DNA of 64,000 nucleotides, from assembly GCA_008682415.1 (NCBI GenBank), contig VANK01000009.1, forward strand, positions 1 through 64,000, read 5' to 3'. Below, in pieces: positions 24,734-33,201 of the stretch. The stretch comes from Acidobacteria bacterium AB60. Lineage in GTDB: Bacteria; Acidobacteriota; Terriglobia; Terriglobales; Acidobacteriaceae. The notes beneath the pieces were generated by a model that did no database searches, was not told the DNA's origin, and saw only the letters and a program-made list of their open reading frames with translations. The number at the start of each line of letters is the position of its first letter. Position 1 is the first letter of the stretch. Position numbers and translations under genes: made by a program.

Positions 24734-25810
24734 ATGCGTCTTCGCACAGTTTGCGCCCTGTTGCTGTTGGGATGCGAGGCATTCTGCCTGCGCGCTCAAA
24801 CTACGCCTTCACCTTCGTTGCTGGTTCTCTCAAAACATGACCACACGCTGGCCATCGTCGATCCGTTGACGCTGGTGGTGGCGGCGCGCATGCCCGTGGG
24901 AGACGATCCGCACGAGGTCATCGCGTCTTCTGACGGGCGCACCGCCTATGTCTCGAACTACGGATTTGGGGCCTTCCATACGCTGGCGGTGCTGGACCTG
25001 GTGACGCCGAAGCCGCTGAAGAGCATCGACCTGGGGCCGCTGGGTGGGCCGCACGGGCTGGATTTTCAGCAGGGCAAGCTCTGGTTTACGGCGGAAAAGG
25101 CCAAATGCATCGGCCGGTACGATCCCGACACGGGGAAGGTTGACTGGGTTCTGGGTATTGGGCAGAACCGCACGCACATGCTACATGTATTTCCCGATGC
25201 GAAACGGATTGTGACAACCAATGTGAATGCAGGCACGGTGACGGTGGCCGACTTTGAGGAAGCCAAGGGCGGGCTGCCCGCGCCGGGAATGCCGGGTCCC
25301 GGGCAGCCGGGAGGACCACCGCCGGGCTTTCCGCCGGGCGCCATTCTGCCTCCTGGCGGTGATTGGGTGCTGACGAACATTCCTGTCGGACAGCGAGATG
25401 AGGGCTTCGACGTTTCGCCGGACGGCAGGGAGGCCTGGATTGCCAACGCGGGGGACGGGACGATCTCGATCATCGACCTGGCCGCGAAGCGGGTGACGGC
25501 GACGCTGCAGGCGGAGGTGAAGTCGGCAAACCGGCTGAAGTTCACGCCGGATGGCAAGCACGTGCTGGTGTCGCTGCTGGGTGGGCCGGACCTGGTGGTG
25601 ATTGATGCCGAGCGCCACAAGGTGGAGAGGAAGGTCCCAGTCGGCCACGGGGCGGCGGGAATCCTGGTGCAGCCGGACGGCAAGCGCGCGTTTGTGGCGT
25701 GCACGCCCGATGATTATGTGGCGGTGATCGACCTGAGTACGTGGACGGTGACGGGGCACATCCAGGCCGGGGGCAATCCCGACGGCCTGGCATGGGCGGT
25801 GCGTCAGTAG
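24734..25810 (+). CDS. secreted YncE-like beta-propeller protein
   Basis: 358 residues from ATG 24734, preceded by GGAGG. The start MRLRTVCALLLLGCEAFCLRAQ is a signal peptide. The body is a seven-bladed-propeller pattern: LVLSKHDHTLAIVDPLTLVV, DPHEVIASSDGRTAYVSNYG, DVSPDGREAWIANAGDGTIS, FTPDGKHVLVSLLG and VQPDGKRAFVACTPDDYVAV. A Pro/Gly-rich insertion (about 175-205) interrupts one blade. YncE-type proteins bind DNA or act in redox/metal processes; the substrate is unknown here. The stop abuts the convergent GH51 stop with no spacer. Confidence 0.8.
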   Translation: MRLRTVCALLLLGCEAFCLRAQTTPSPSLLVLSKHDHTLAIVDPLTLVVAARMPVGDDPHEVIASSDGRTAYVSNYGFGAFHTLAVLDLVTPKPLKSIDLGPLGGPHGLDFQQGKLWFTAEKAKCIGRYDPDTGKVDWVLGIGQNRTHMLHVFPDAKRIVTTNVNAGTVTVADFEEAKGGLPAPGMPGPGQPGGPPPGFPPGAILPPGGDWVLTNIPVGQRDEGFDVSPDGREAWIANAGDGTISIIDLAAKRVTATLQAEVKSANRLKFTPDGKHVLVSLLGGPDLVVIDAERHKVERKVPVGHGAAGILVQPDGKRAFVACTPDDYVAVIDLSTWTVTGHIQAGGNPDGLAWAVRQ

Positions 25811-27763
25811 TTACTGCTGATCGAAGACGAGCACTTCGATCGCGTACTGCGGGATGGTGTGGCGAAGATGGGTTCCGGCCACGGCGGCGGAACTCTCGAC
25901 GGGCTTGAGGAGGTTAGGCTGGTCGATGGAGTTCGTTGCCTGGGTGTCTTTGGCGCTGAGCGTAACGAGTTTCGCGCGCGGAGCGAGTTTGGCGCCCTGG
26001 AGATCGATGTCGATGGGCTGCGGGGTGGACGCGGCGTTGACCAGCTTGAGATAGACCTTCTTGTTCGTCGCGCTGGCGGTGACGGAGTAGAAGAACTTGT
26101 CGCCGGCGCCCTCGGCCTTAGAGGCGAGGGTGTGATCGCCGAGGTATGAGCCGAACAGCACCTGCGCGTAGTACGAGGGGGAGCCGTAGCTCTTCACGGA
26201 GTTGTAGCCGATGAGGTCAGTGTCCCACTGCAGGCCGCCAGGATTGACGTTGGTGAGGAGGGGTGCGTAGGAGGCCATGAGGACGATGTCGCTATTGCGC
26301 TCCAGGCCGGTCATCCAGGCGGCATCGCCCAGGGCGGCCCCCATGTTGGGGGTGGGCATGCCCTCGCGGGTAGCCCATTCGCCGACGAAGATCTTGGGGC
26401 CGTTTCGGTCGACCTTGTCGTAGTGGCCTCCGTCCCAGCGCTGCTGGCCCGGAGTGGTGCTTTGCTGCGGGTCGTAGTGATGAGCATCGTGGAAGTTCTG
26501 GGTGGCGCGCACATAGTAGTGTTCGTCGATGACGTCGGGCTTGGAGTCTTTGACCGGAGCGGTGGCGATGAGCTGCAGGTTGGGGTACTTCGCGCGAATG
26601 GCCTTGTCGAACTGCGCGTAGCGCGCGTCGTAGCTGCCGGAGCGGTCGAACCACTCTTCATTGCCGATTTCCACGTAGGTCAGCTTGAAGGGCTCGGGGT
26701 GGCCGTCCTTGGCGCGTTCGGCGCCCCACTTGGTGTCGGCGGAGCCGGTGACGTATTCGATTTCGTCGAGGGCGTCCTGGACGTAGGGTTCGAGATCGGC
26801 GCCCGGGTTCACGTGCTCGCCGTGCAGGGAGTAGCCGGCATAGACGGCCAGCAGCGGCTGCATCTTCAGGTCTTCACACCATTCCAGGAATTCGAGCAGG
26901 CCCATGCCGTCGCTGGATTGATAGTTCCAGGGGCTCCGGTGGGTGGGCCGGTCGACGAGAGGGCCGATGGTCTTCTTCCATTCGAAGCGCTCGTTGATGT
27001 GATCGCCTTCAAGGTAGTTGCCGCCGGGGAAGCGCAGAAACGCGGGATGCATGGAGGCGAGCTTTTCCATCAGATCGATGCGGAAGCCATTGGGCCGGTC
27101 GTGATAGGTGGGGGGAAAGAGCGAGACCAGCTGCAGCCACAGGGTTCCGGGGCGACCGACAGTGATGGCGAGGTGATTGCGGGCAGAGACGGACTGAGGG
27201 GCGGCCGCGGTTTTTAGAGTAAACGCATACTGCTTCCACTCGCCGGAGACGCCGGAGACGGCAGCGGTGGCGAGAGCCTTGCCGGTGTCATCGCTCACCA
27301 GGCTGACGGTGACGGGGCCCATGTCTCCCGAGGACTTGGCGTACAGCGAGCCTTTGTAGGTGGTGCCGGGCTTGACGGCCATGCCCCAGTAGCCGACGTT
27401 GAGCACACCGGCCTGGCTTTGTGCGTCTGCTTTCTCGACTTCGAGCTTCAGACTGTTCTTGAGAGCCTCACTGGGGCCGGTCTCGTGGTCGGGAGCCATT
27501 TTGGCGGCGGAGTTTCCATCTTCAACGAGGAACCAGTAGTTGACGCCGCTCCAGTCCGAGCGGAAGGTGCGGTTGCGCACCATCTCGGCGTAGAGGCCGC
27601 CATCGTAGGAGTAGTTGATCTCTTCGGTCATCAGGCCGTAGAGCATGGGGCTGACAGGAGAGACCTGCTGGTCGGTGTGGATGGTGAGGCTGAGGGGAGA
27701 CTGGGAGAGTGCCAGGGTGGCGGTGCAGGCAAGCGCAAGTGCAGCAAACGTTTTCCGGAGCAT
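25811..27763 (-). CDS. secreted alpha-L-arabinofuranosidase, GH51
   Basis: 650 residues with a signal peptide (MLRKTFAALALACTATLALS). It hydrolyses terminal non-reducing arabinofuranose from arabinan or arabinoxylan. The catalytic domain begins VSPMLYGLMTEEINYSYDGG and includes LRFPGGNYLEGDHINERFEW. The acid/base Glu lies in YVEIGNEEWF (about 300) and the nucleophile Glu in KIFVGEWATREG (about 390). The beta-sandwich C-terminal domain has NKKVYLKLVNAA. Length is normal. It is on the minus strand, convergent with the propeller gene. A TATACT box is seen at 27793-27798 on the minus strand, followed by a 35-base leader with AAAGG. Confidence 0.93.
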   Translation of the reverse strand: MLRKTFAALALACTATLALSQSPLSLTIHTDQQVSPVSPMLYGLMTEEINYSYDGGLYAEMVRNRTFRSDWSGVNYWFLVEDGNSAAKMAPDHETGPSEALKNSLKLEVEKADAQSQAGVLNVGYWGMAVKPGTTYKGSLYAKSSGDMGPVTVSLVSDDTGKALATAAVSGVSGEWKQYAFTLKTAAAPQSVSARNHLAITVGRPGTLWLQLVSLFPPTYHDRPNGFRIDLMEKLASMHPAFLRFPGGNYLEGDHINERFEWKKTIGPLVDRPTHRSPWNYQSSDGMGLLEFLEWCEDLKMQPLLAVYAGYSLHGEHVNPGADLEPYVQDALDEIEYVTGSADTKWGAERAKDGHPEPFKLTYVEIGNEEWFDRSGSYDARYAQFDKAIRAKYPNLQLIATAPVKDSKPDVIDEHYYVRATQNFHDAHHYDPQQSTTPGQQRWDGGHYDKVDRNGPKIFVGEWATREGMPTPNMGAALGDAAWMTGLERNSDIVLMASYAPLLTNVNPGGLQWDTDLIGYNSVKSYGSPSYYAQVLFGSYLGDHTLASKAEGAGDKFFYSVTASATNKKVYLKLVNAASTPQPIDIDLQGAKLAPRAKLVTLSAKDTQATNSIDQPNLLKPVESSAAVAGTHLRHTIPQYAIEVLVFDQQ

Positions 27764-27853
27764 GAACGAAGACCCTTTCCGATGACGCGCCAGTATATCG
27801 CAGCGGCGGGGACGCTCGGCAGGCGGGGAGCGCAGCCCGGTGGGGAATGGAAT

Positions 27854-28975
27854 TTAGCGGATCCAGCCGCCGCCGACGACCTCGTCGCGGTCGTAGAAGA
27901 CGGCGGACTGGCCGGGCGTGGCGGCGCGCTGCGGCTCGTCGAAGGTCGCGACGACTTCGCTCTCGCCGGCGGGCTCGAGGGTGGCCCAGGCGGGCTCGTG
28001 ACGGTGGCGGATCTTGATCTTGACGCGCATGGGTGCGGAGAGTGTGGGGATGCTGATCCAGTTCAGGCGGCCGGCGCGAAGGGTGCGAGTGGCGAGGTCC
28101 GCATCGGCGCCGACCGTGACGCGATGGCTGGCGGAGTCGATCTGGAGGACGTAGAGAGGCGTGGGCGAGGGGATCTTGAGACCCTTGCGCTGGCCGACGG
28201 TGAAGTTGGAGATGCTGTCATGGCGGCCGAGGACGCGGCCGTCGGTGGTGACGAGTTCGCCTCCGGTTTCGGGCATGGTTTCGCCCTGCTCTTCGAGATA
28301 CGCGGTGAGGAACTGCTTGTAGTCGCCACCGGGGATGAAGCAGATCTCCTGGGAGTCGGGCTTTTCCGCGAGAGCCAGGCCGTGCTGCCGCGCGGCTTCG
28401 CGGACCTGGGGCTTGGTCATATGGCCGAGCGGGAAGAGGGTGTGGGCGAGCTGTTCCTGGGTGAGTCCGAAGAGGAAATAGGTCTGGTCCTTGGCGAGGT
28501 CGGCGGGGCGCTTGAGGATCCAGCGCTCGCGAGCGGGATCGTACTCGTTGACGGCATAGTGGCCGGTGGCAATGCGACTGGCGCCGATGGAGCGGGCGGT
28601 CTTGAGAAGCTGGTCGAACTTGAGGTGGTTGTTGCACAGGGAGCAGGGGATTGGGGTGCGTCCCGCGAGGTACTCGCTGACGAAGGGGCGGACGACGTCG
28701 GCCTCGAAGCGCTCTTCCTGGTTGACGACGTAGTAGGGAATGCCAAGCTGGGTGGCGACGCGGCGGGCGTCGTAGACGTCGTCGAGCGAGCAGCAGCGCC
28801 CGGCCTTGGGCGCCTCAGGGATGCCACGCTTGCCGGCGAGGCGGGTCTGGTCCCAAAGCTGGAGGGTGAGGCCGACGACGCTGGTGTTCTCGTTGTTGCG
28901 GGCGAGGATGGCCGCGACCGTGGAGGAGTCGACTCCTCCGGACATAGCGACGGCGATGGTGGTGTTCTCAGTCAC
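27854..28975 (-). CDS. mnmA: tRNA-specific 2-thiouridylase MnmA
   Basis: 373 residues from GTG 28975. MnmA makes the 2-thiouridine at wobble position 34 of Lys, Glu and Gln tRNAs, taking sulfur relayed from a cysteine desulfurase. The PP-loop VAMSGGVDSSTVA is at residue 9. The catalytic Cys pair sits in PCSLCNNHLKFDQLL (about 115) and SQEICFIPGGDYKQFL (about 210). The C-terminal beta-barrel includes VVGGGWIR. It is the last gene of an iscS - SUKH - mnmA unit whose genes overlap by 4 bases or nearly touch. The GTGA overlap with the upstream gene suggests coupled translation. Confidence 0.96.
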   Translation of the reverse strand: MTENTTIAVAMSGGVDSSTVAAILARNNENTSVVGLTLQLWDQTRLAGKRGIPEAPKAGRCCSLDDVYDARRVATQLGIPYYVVNQEERFEADVVRPFVSEYLAGRTPIPCSLCNNHLKFDQLLKTARSIGASRIATGHYAVNEYDPARERWILKRPADLAKDQTYFLFGLTQEQLAHTLFPLGHMTKPQVREAARQHGLALAEKPDSQEICFIPGGDYKQFLTAYLEEQGETMPETGGELVTTDGRVLGRHDSISNFTVGQRKGLKIPSPTPLYVLQIDSASHRVTVGADADLATRTLRAGRLNWISIPTLSAPMRVKIKIRHRHEPAWATLEPAGESEVVATFDEPQRAATPGQSAVFYDRDEVVGGGWIR

Positions 28976-29373
28976 AGCAAGTTTCCAGTACGAACGTTCT
29001 CGAGAAATTCGTTGAAGGTGTTTCCAAGGGGCCGAGCTTCACCCCAACACATACCGACCAGGGGAATCTGGACGATGGGGAGATTGGGATCCCGCGTGTC
29101 AAACCCGAAGCCCTCGTTGCCGCCATCGGTGCCGAAGAGGAGGAGGCCGGGGGCCCAGACATCGGGGTCGAAGGATCGATTCATCCGCCCGAGCTCCGAT
29201 ACGTCCCAGAGCGTAACGTAGGTCTGGCCGATGAGTCCTTCACCGCCGTTGCGACGTTTCACGGATTGGATGAAATCGGGCGGCAAGGTGATGCGCAAAG
29301 CCCGTTCCGCGCTCGCGACCTGGTCGTCCGTAGCCGCGGGCCGCGCATGGAATGCCGCGAAGAGTTCCTCCAT
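28972..29373 (-). CDS. SMI1/KNR4 (SUKH)-fold protein between iscS and mnmA
   Basis: 133 residues from ATG 29373; a TTG at 29382 overlapping the iscS stop is an alternative start. The SUKH features are clear: an early helix, ALRITLPPDFIQSVKRRNGGEGL (LPPDF..F...NGG core) and LLLFGTDGGNEGFGFDTR. SUKH proteins are typically immunity proteins to contact-dependent or polymorphic toxins, but many have housekeeping or unknown roles. Here it is between two sulfur-transfer genes and overlaps mnmA, so it is likely in the same transcript. No toxin gene is adjacent. Its role in tRNA thiolation is speculative. Confidence 0.85.
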   Translation of the reverse strand: MEELFAAFHARPAATDDQVASAERALRITLPPDFIQSVKRRNGGEGLIGQTYVTLWDVSELGRMNRSFDPDVWAPGLLLFGTDGGNEGFGFDTRDPNLPIVQIPLVGMCWGEARPLGNTFNEFLENVRTGNLL

Positions 29374-29378
29374 TGCGA

Positions 29379-30551
29379 TCAACCCAGGGTCCCGGCTTCG
29401 ACGGGAGACACGGCACGCAGTCTCTTTACTGCTTCCGGCATCACTTCGAGGACGTAATCGATATCCGCTTCGGTTGCGGTTTTCAGCAGGCTGAAGCGCA
29501 GGCTGGCGCGGGCACGCGTTTTATCGAGGCCCATTGCCATGAGCACGTGGCTGGGCTCCGTAGCTCCGGAGTGGCAGGCGGAGCCACCGGAGACCGCCAC
29601 ACCCTTCAGGTCGAGGGCGATGACCAAGGCTTCGCCCTCCAGGTTGTCAAACCAGATATTGGTAGTGTTTGCGGCGCGAAGTACGGGTTGACCGTCGATG
29701 CCTGCTCCATTCAGGCCAGTGCCGGGGAGCTGCAGCAGCTTCCGCTCGAGCCGGTCGCGGAGAGCGGCAAGGTCCTCCATAACTCCGTTTTCGAGGCTGG
29801 TCATGGCGACTTCTGCTGCTTTGGCGAGGCCTACAATTCCGGCGACGTTCTCTGTGCCGGCGCGGCGGCGGCGCTCATGGCTTCCGCCGACCAGGAGCGA
29901 CTCGAGCGGGGTGCCGCGGCGCACGAAGATGGCTCCGACGCCCTTGGGGGCATGCATCTTGTGCCCGCTAATGGAGAGCAGATTGCATCCGATGCGGCGA
30001 ACGTCGATGGGGATCTTGCCGGCTCCCTGCACGGCATCGATGTGGAAGAAGGCGCCGGTCTCGGCGGCGATACGACTGATTTGTTCGACTGGCTGGATGA
30101 CGCCGGTTTCGTTGTTGGCCAGCATCACGCTGATGAGGCGGGTGTTAGGCCGGATCGCGGCGGCGATATCGGCGGGGTCGATCAAACCGCTGGGCTGCGG
30201 GGGGACAAGGGTCACATTGACGCCACGCTGCGCTAGCCGGTCGGCGGCCTGCAGCACGGCGGAGTGCTCGATGGCGGTGGTGATGAAGTGATCTCCGGGG
30301 CGGAGAAGGCCGAAGATGGCGGTGTTGTCGCCCTCAGTTCCGCCGGAGTTGAAGACCACCTCGGCCTCATGGCAGTTGAAGAACTCGGCCATGGTTTCAC
30401 GGGCGTGGTCGACCGCCCTGCGCGCCTGCTGGCCGGGCAGGTGGATGGAGGAGGCGTTGCCGAAGTGCTCCATCCAGTAGGGACGCATGGCCTCCAGCAC
30501 CTCCGGAAGCAGAGGGGTGGTGGCGTTGGCATCCATATAGACTCGGCGCAT
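29379..30551 (-). CDS. iscS: cysteine desulfurase, IscS/NifS class
   Basis: 390 residues from ATG 30551, chosen because AAGGGAG lies 7 bases upstream; the GTG at 30557 is too close to that site. PLP-dependent removal of sulfur from cysteine supplies persulfide for Fe-S clusters and tRNA thiolation. Key pieces are VYMDANATTPLLPEV at the start, NSGGTEGDNTAIFG, HIDAVQGAGKIPID, PLP Lys in ISGHKMHAPKGVG (about 205) and catalytic Cys in SGGSACHSGATEPSH (about 325). The short loop before SACHSG is NifS-like. It heads the iscS - SUKH - mnmA operon. No iscU is adjacent. Confidence 0.94.
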   Translation of the reverse strand: MRRVYMDANATTPLLPEVLEAMRPYWMEHFGNASSIHLPGQQARRAVDHARETMAEFFNCHEAEVVFNSGGTEGDNTAIFGLLRPGDHFITTAIEHSAVLQAADRLAQRGVNVTLVPPQPSGLIDPADIAAAIRPNTRLISVMLANNETGVIQPVEQISRIAAETGAFFHIDAVQGAGKIPIDVRRIGCNLLSISGHKMHAPKGVGAIFVRRGTPLESLLVGGSHERRRRAGTENVAGIVGLAKAAEVAMTSLENGVMEDLAALRDRLERKLLQLPGTGLNGAGIDGQPVLRAANTTNIWFDNLEGEALVIALDLKGVAVSGGSACHSGATEPSHVLMAMGLDKTRARASLRFSLLKTATEADIDYVLEVMPEAVKRLRAVSPVEAGTLG

Positions 30552-30647
30552 GGGCACACTCCCTTTCTAGATTGTACGGGCAGGGAGAATTTCCTGATGA
30601 CTGGGGGGCAGTAAGAGAACGGGCTCTTCTGCGCGGGGGTCTGGCGC

Positions 30648-30929
30648 CTACAAATCCTCATCATCGAGTTGGCTGCTGCTCCCGATTTTGGGATTATGGG
30701 GGTCAAATTCCGCTTCTTGCAGCCGCGAGAGGGTCTTTTTGTAGTACCAGGCGGCTGCCAATCCGCCTAAGAGAGCAGAGGTGGCCGCCGCCAAGCCAAC
30801 GAAAAGACGGGCCGAGGGGCCGATTGGCTGCTGGCTGTTGGCCTCGTAATGCGCAGAAAATAAGTAACTTGTATTTGATTCGGCTGCGGTTGAGGCGGTC
30901 TGGGTTTGCGGGTCCGTCTGGGTTTGCAT
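30648..30929 (-). CDS. small single-span membrane protein
   Basis: 93 residues. A Gln/Thr-rich N-terminus is followed by one membrane span, LFVGLAAATSALLGGLAAAW (about 42-62), the basic YYKKTLSR, and an acidic tail ending QLDDEDL. GGAGGAGG lies 13 bases upstream of the ATG. I know no family. The coding look (charge order across the membrane) and start context support a real gene but cannot prove it. Confidence 0.5.
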   Translation of the reverse strand: MQTQTDPQTQTASTAAESNTSYLFSAHYEANSQQPIGPSARLFVGLAAATSALLGGLAAAWYYKKTLSRLQEAEFDPHNPKIGSSSQLDDEDL

Positions 30930-31017
30930 TGTCGCTTGGTGGCCTCCTCCGGGGCCTCAAAAGAAATCCACAAAAAATTTCGATTTCTGTATTTGCATTC
31001 CTGCGAATCTATAGTAT

Positions 31018-31127
31018 CGTGTAGATATTCCGGTGATGAGGAGGGTCCAACCCCTCCACCTCACCGGGAGTAGTTTGCGTCACTGGCCTCCCGGCACGAG
31101 CAGCAAAACGTTCGTGCCGTCTTTTTT
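31018..31127 (+). ncRNA. candidate small RNA, about 110 nt, with its own terminator
   Basis: TATAGT at 31010-31015 can serve as a -10 box; no good -35 was found. A long imperfect hairpin follows at 31030-31067: CCGGTGA pairs with TCACCGG, and inside it GGAGGG pairs with CCCTCC. The unit ends in an intrinsic terminator at 31092-31127. No credible frame fits. The downstream gene at 31244 has its own -10 box, so this is more likely a stand-alone RNA than a leader. The family is unknown to me; it does not show the SRP or tmRNA cores. Confidence 0.4.
31092..31127 (+). terminator. strong intrinsic terminator
   Basis: CGGCACGA (31092-31099) pairs with TCGTGCCG (31112-31119) and is followed by TCTTTTTT. 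This is the cleanest plus-strand intrinsic terminator in the window, and no protein-coding gene ends just before it on this strand. Confidence 0.8.
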
Positions 31128-31230
31128 GCGCAAAAATCAGTCCTGAGGTCATTATCCTCACTGATGGTGACGTGAAAGCGCCTTTCGTTGCGTTCCTCGC
31201 CTCTCGAAGCCTTCGATGACGGCGATGTTT

Positions 31231-31236
31231 TAGAAT
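31231..31236 (+). promoter_or_regulatory. -10 box 7 bases before the PCYCGC-type gene
   Basis: TAGAAT (31231-31236) ends 7 bases before the GTG start at 31244. No Shine-Dalgarno lies between them, consistent with a leaderless message. Confidence 0.5.
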
Positions 31237-31243
31237 TCTCCTG

Positions 31244-31708
31244 GTGAGCATCCCTATGAGACGTTTGCTGAATCGCCGCTGGATCCCAGCTTTCGTGATC
31301 GCCGCCGCCACGGTAGCCACCTATGCGCAGTGGAATAACCCGGCGGACGATGTGCCGGCATACCACCCGAGTGCTCCCCTGAAGGTGGGACTGCTTCCCC
31401 CCATACTTGCGGGCGCGAAGCTGAGCGGCAGCAACTTCCAGTATGCCTGGCAGCAGCATGTGTATCAGCAGGCCGCCAAGGTGGGGAATGTGCTGTATCA
31501 ACTGCCCTGCAACTGCCGCTGCGATCGGGCGCTGGGGCATACCAGCCTGCGGAGCTGCTTTGAGACGATGCATGGGACGGAATGCTCGACCTGCGCCAAG
31601 GAAGGCTTCTTCGCATATCAGCAGACCAAGCTGGGAAAGACTCCCGCCGATATCCGGGCGGCGATCGCGCGTCATGAGTACGAGTCGATCGACCTGGAGA
31701 AGCAGTAG
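31244..31708 (+). CDS. secreted PCYCGC-motif protein
   Basis: 154 residues from GTG 31244 (ATG 31256 is an alternative). The basic start MRRLLNRR and a short hydrophobic stretch ending TYAQ form a signal peptide or anchor. The family motif is YQLPCNCRCDRALGH, followed by LRSCFETMHGTECSTCAKEG and the tail GKTPADIRAAI, as in the PCYCGC/CYCXC family (Cys x Cys x Cys ... Cys ... Cys x x Cys). Here the usual Tyr between Cys residues is Asn. The Cys-rich site suggests metal or haem-related binding outside the membrane, but the function is unknown. It precedes tmRNA on the same strand. Confidence 0.8.
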   Translation: MSIPMRRLLNRRWIPAFVIAAATVATYAQWNNPADDVPAYHPSAPLKVGLLPPILAGAKLSGSNFQYAWQQHVYQQAAKVGNVLYQLPCNCRCDRALGHTSLRSCFETMHGTECSTCAKEGFFAYQQTKLGKTPADIRAAIARHEYESIDLEKQ

Positions 31709-31855
31709 GGGCTGAATCCAGCCTGGGATTCCACTGAAGATCGCGTAAAATGAAGGGAGCAATAACGAGCCAGTTTGCCGGCTCGCACCCTTGCCTGGTC
31801 ATGGAACATCCAATGGTCAGGTGTCGCCTATGGCAGAAGTGGCCATCGGAGAAGT

Positions 31856-32209
31856 GGGGGCGTCACGGTTTCGACGGGATCGATTGCGGCTTAGGAGGCA
31901 TGTCGGGGTGTGGGCACCCGTAATCGCCTGCAAAACAAAAGTTGCCAACGACAATCTGGCACTTGCTGCTTAATTAACTAAGCAGCCGTCCCTCGCGGTC
32001 TTGCCTATGGGCTGTGAATCGGACGTCATTCAGTAGGCTGGTGGTTGCGGCTCGGTCCGTGTCGTAACCACGAGATCATCGGACTAGCTTTCGGCGCATC
32101 TTGTCCGTTCTGAGCGCCGAGGGCGAAAACATGCGGAACTGGACTGAGCATGGATTCTCCTGGCTGACAGCGATTTCGGACGCGGGTTCGACTCCCGCCG
32201 CCTCCACCA
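31856..32209 (+). ncRNA. ssrA: tmRNA (transfer-messenger RNA)
   Basis: A one-piece tmRNA of about 354 nt. The 5' end GGGGGCG pairs with CGCCTCC before A-CCA (encoded, 32207-32209), with one G-U pair. The 5' end then reads TCACGGTTTCGACGGG, the conserved start. The T-arm is GCGGG-TTCGACT-CCCGC. The tag frame ends GCC AAC GAC AAT CTG GCA CTT GCT GCT TAA (stop 31971-31973), giving ANDNLALAA, preceded in frame by KTKV. It rescues stalled ribosomes with SmpB and marks nascent proteins for proteolysis. The resume codon was not fixed. CCA is encoded in the gene. Confidence 0.97.
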
Positions 32210-32348
32210 AACATCTCTCATCGAGAAAAACGCACGTCGTCCAAAAGATGCGGCGCTTCGTTGAAGCGCGCCCGCGTTGGCGTGCCCGCGAAATCTCCAA
32301 GCTACTTTTCACGCTGGTTTGGGGTTCCCGGGCCACTGAGATCAGCCC

Positions 32349-33056
32349 TCATGCCGAGTCCGGTGTCACCCCGGGCACCGGTGTTATCTCGTCTCCTCCG
32401 GAGACGAAGGTATTCAGCAGGGAGCCAGGCGTACGCCGGTTCTGAAGATGCGCGTCGATGAGCGGCGCAATGGACATTGCATGGACACGCGCAAGGTCGT
32501 GCTCTCCTCCAGGCACGACGTGCATCGTCGCATGGGGAAGGCGGGCCAGAAGGGCGTTCCCGACCGCCAAAGGGCTGAGGGGATCACGATCGCCCCAGAG
32601 CAGGAGCACAGGGATGCGGATGCCGCTCAATGCTGAGCTGAGGTCGCGATGGTACGAAGCGAACCACGTTGGAAGATCTGGATGATGTTGCTTCACGATG
32701 GGCCGCCAGTCCACCGCGCCGAATTGCGAGGTATCAAGCCCTCCGGAGGTGGCAACCAATACCAGGTGCGTGATCAGGGTTGCCTTGCGAAGGGCCAGTT
32801 CGAGAGCAATCACACCGCCCATGGACTGAGCGATAAGCGCGGCAGGACGATGGATCCGAGAGGCGACCGCGCTCACGAGATCTTCAAGGCTGGTGATGGA
32901 AGGATCGGCCGGCGCTCCGGCAAATCCAGGGTAGGCGATGAAGACTCGTTCGGCTTCAGTGCGCGCTTCACGCGCGAGCGGTTTCCAAAAATCCTGATCC
33001 CCGAGTGCGCCAGGCAAGAAGATCAATTGCGAAGGAGGTGTCGGAAGTGAGCTCAA
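32349..33056 (-). CDS. alpha/beta hydrolase
   Basis: 235 residues from TTG 33056, chosen because GGAG lies about 9 bases upstream; the frame is open further 5' (ATG 33173) but that part is not protein-like. The core is complete: LIFLPGALGDQDFW at the oxyanion region, nucleophile elbow ALIAQSMGGVIALE (Ser), LLLWGDRDPLSPL (Asp) and VPGGEHDLARVH (His). It is a small single-domain hydrolase without signal peptide. The substrate is unknown. It lies 140 bases from the 3' end of tmRNA, on the opposite strand. Confidence 0.75.
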   Translation of the reverse strand: MSSLPTPPSQLIFLPGALGDQDFWKPLAREARTEAERVFIAYPGFAGAPADPSITSLEDLVSAVASRIHRPAALIAQSMGGVIALELALRKATLITHLVLVATSGGLDTSQFGAVDWRPIVKQHHPDLPTWFASYHRDLSSALSGIRIPVLLLWGDRDPLSPLAVGNALLARLPHATMHVVPGGEHDLARVHAMSIAPLIDAHLQNRRTPGSLLNTFVSGGDEITPVPGVTPDSA

Positions 33057-33201
33057 CCGGTGTCTCCGTGATCCGGGCTGCACGACGGGGCGGCTTGAGG
33101 CACAAGTGAGGGCGCTCGAAGACGCTTTCCCCGAATTGTCTCTGCATCCACAGGACAACGATATTCCCGACATCTTGCCCGCGGCAATCTCGAAGCGATG
33201 G

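Noticed and set aside
27419..29221. Plus-strand frame of about 600 codons across GH51 and mnmA
   Set aside because: Gly/Val/Glu-rich shadow; the minus-strand genes are well-defined enzymes.
31010..31127. SRP (4.5S) or 6S RNA as the identity of the small RNA
   Set aside because: The SRP loop core (GGAAGCAGC) and the 6S bubble pattern are not present.
31856..32209. A tRNA gene from the TTCGACT T-arm and CCA end
   Set aside because: The T-arm belongs to tmRNA, with the paired 5' end and tag frame in one molecule; there is no normal D- and anticodon arm.
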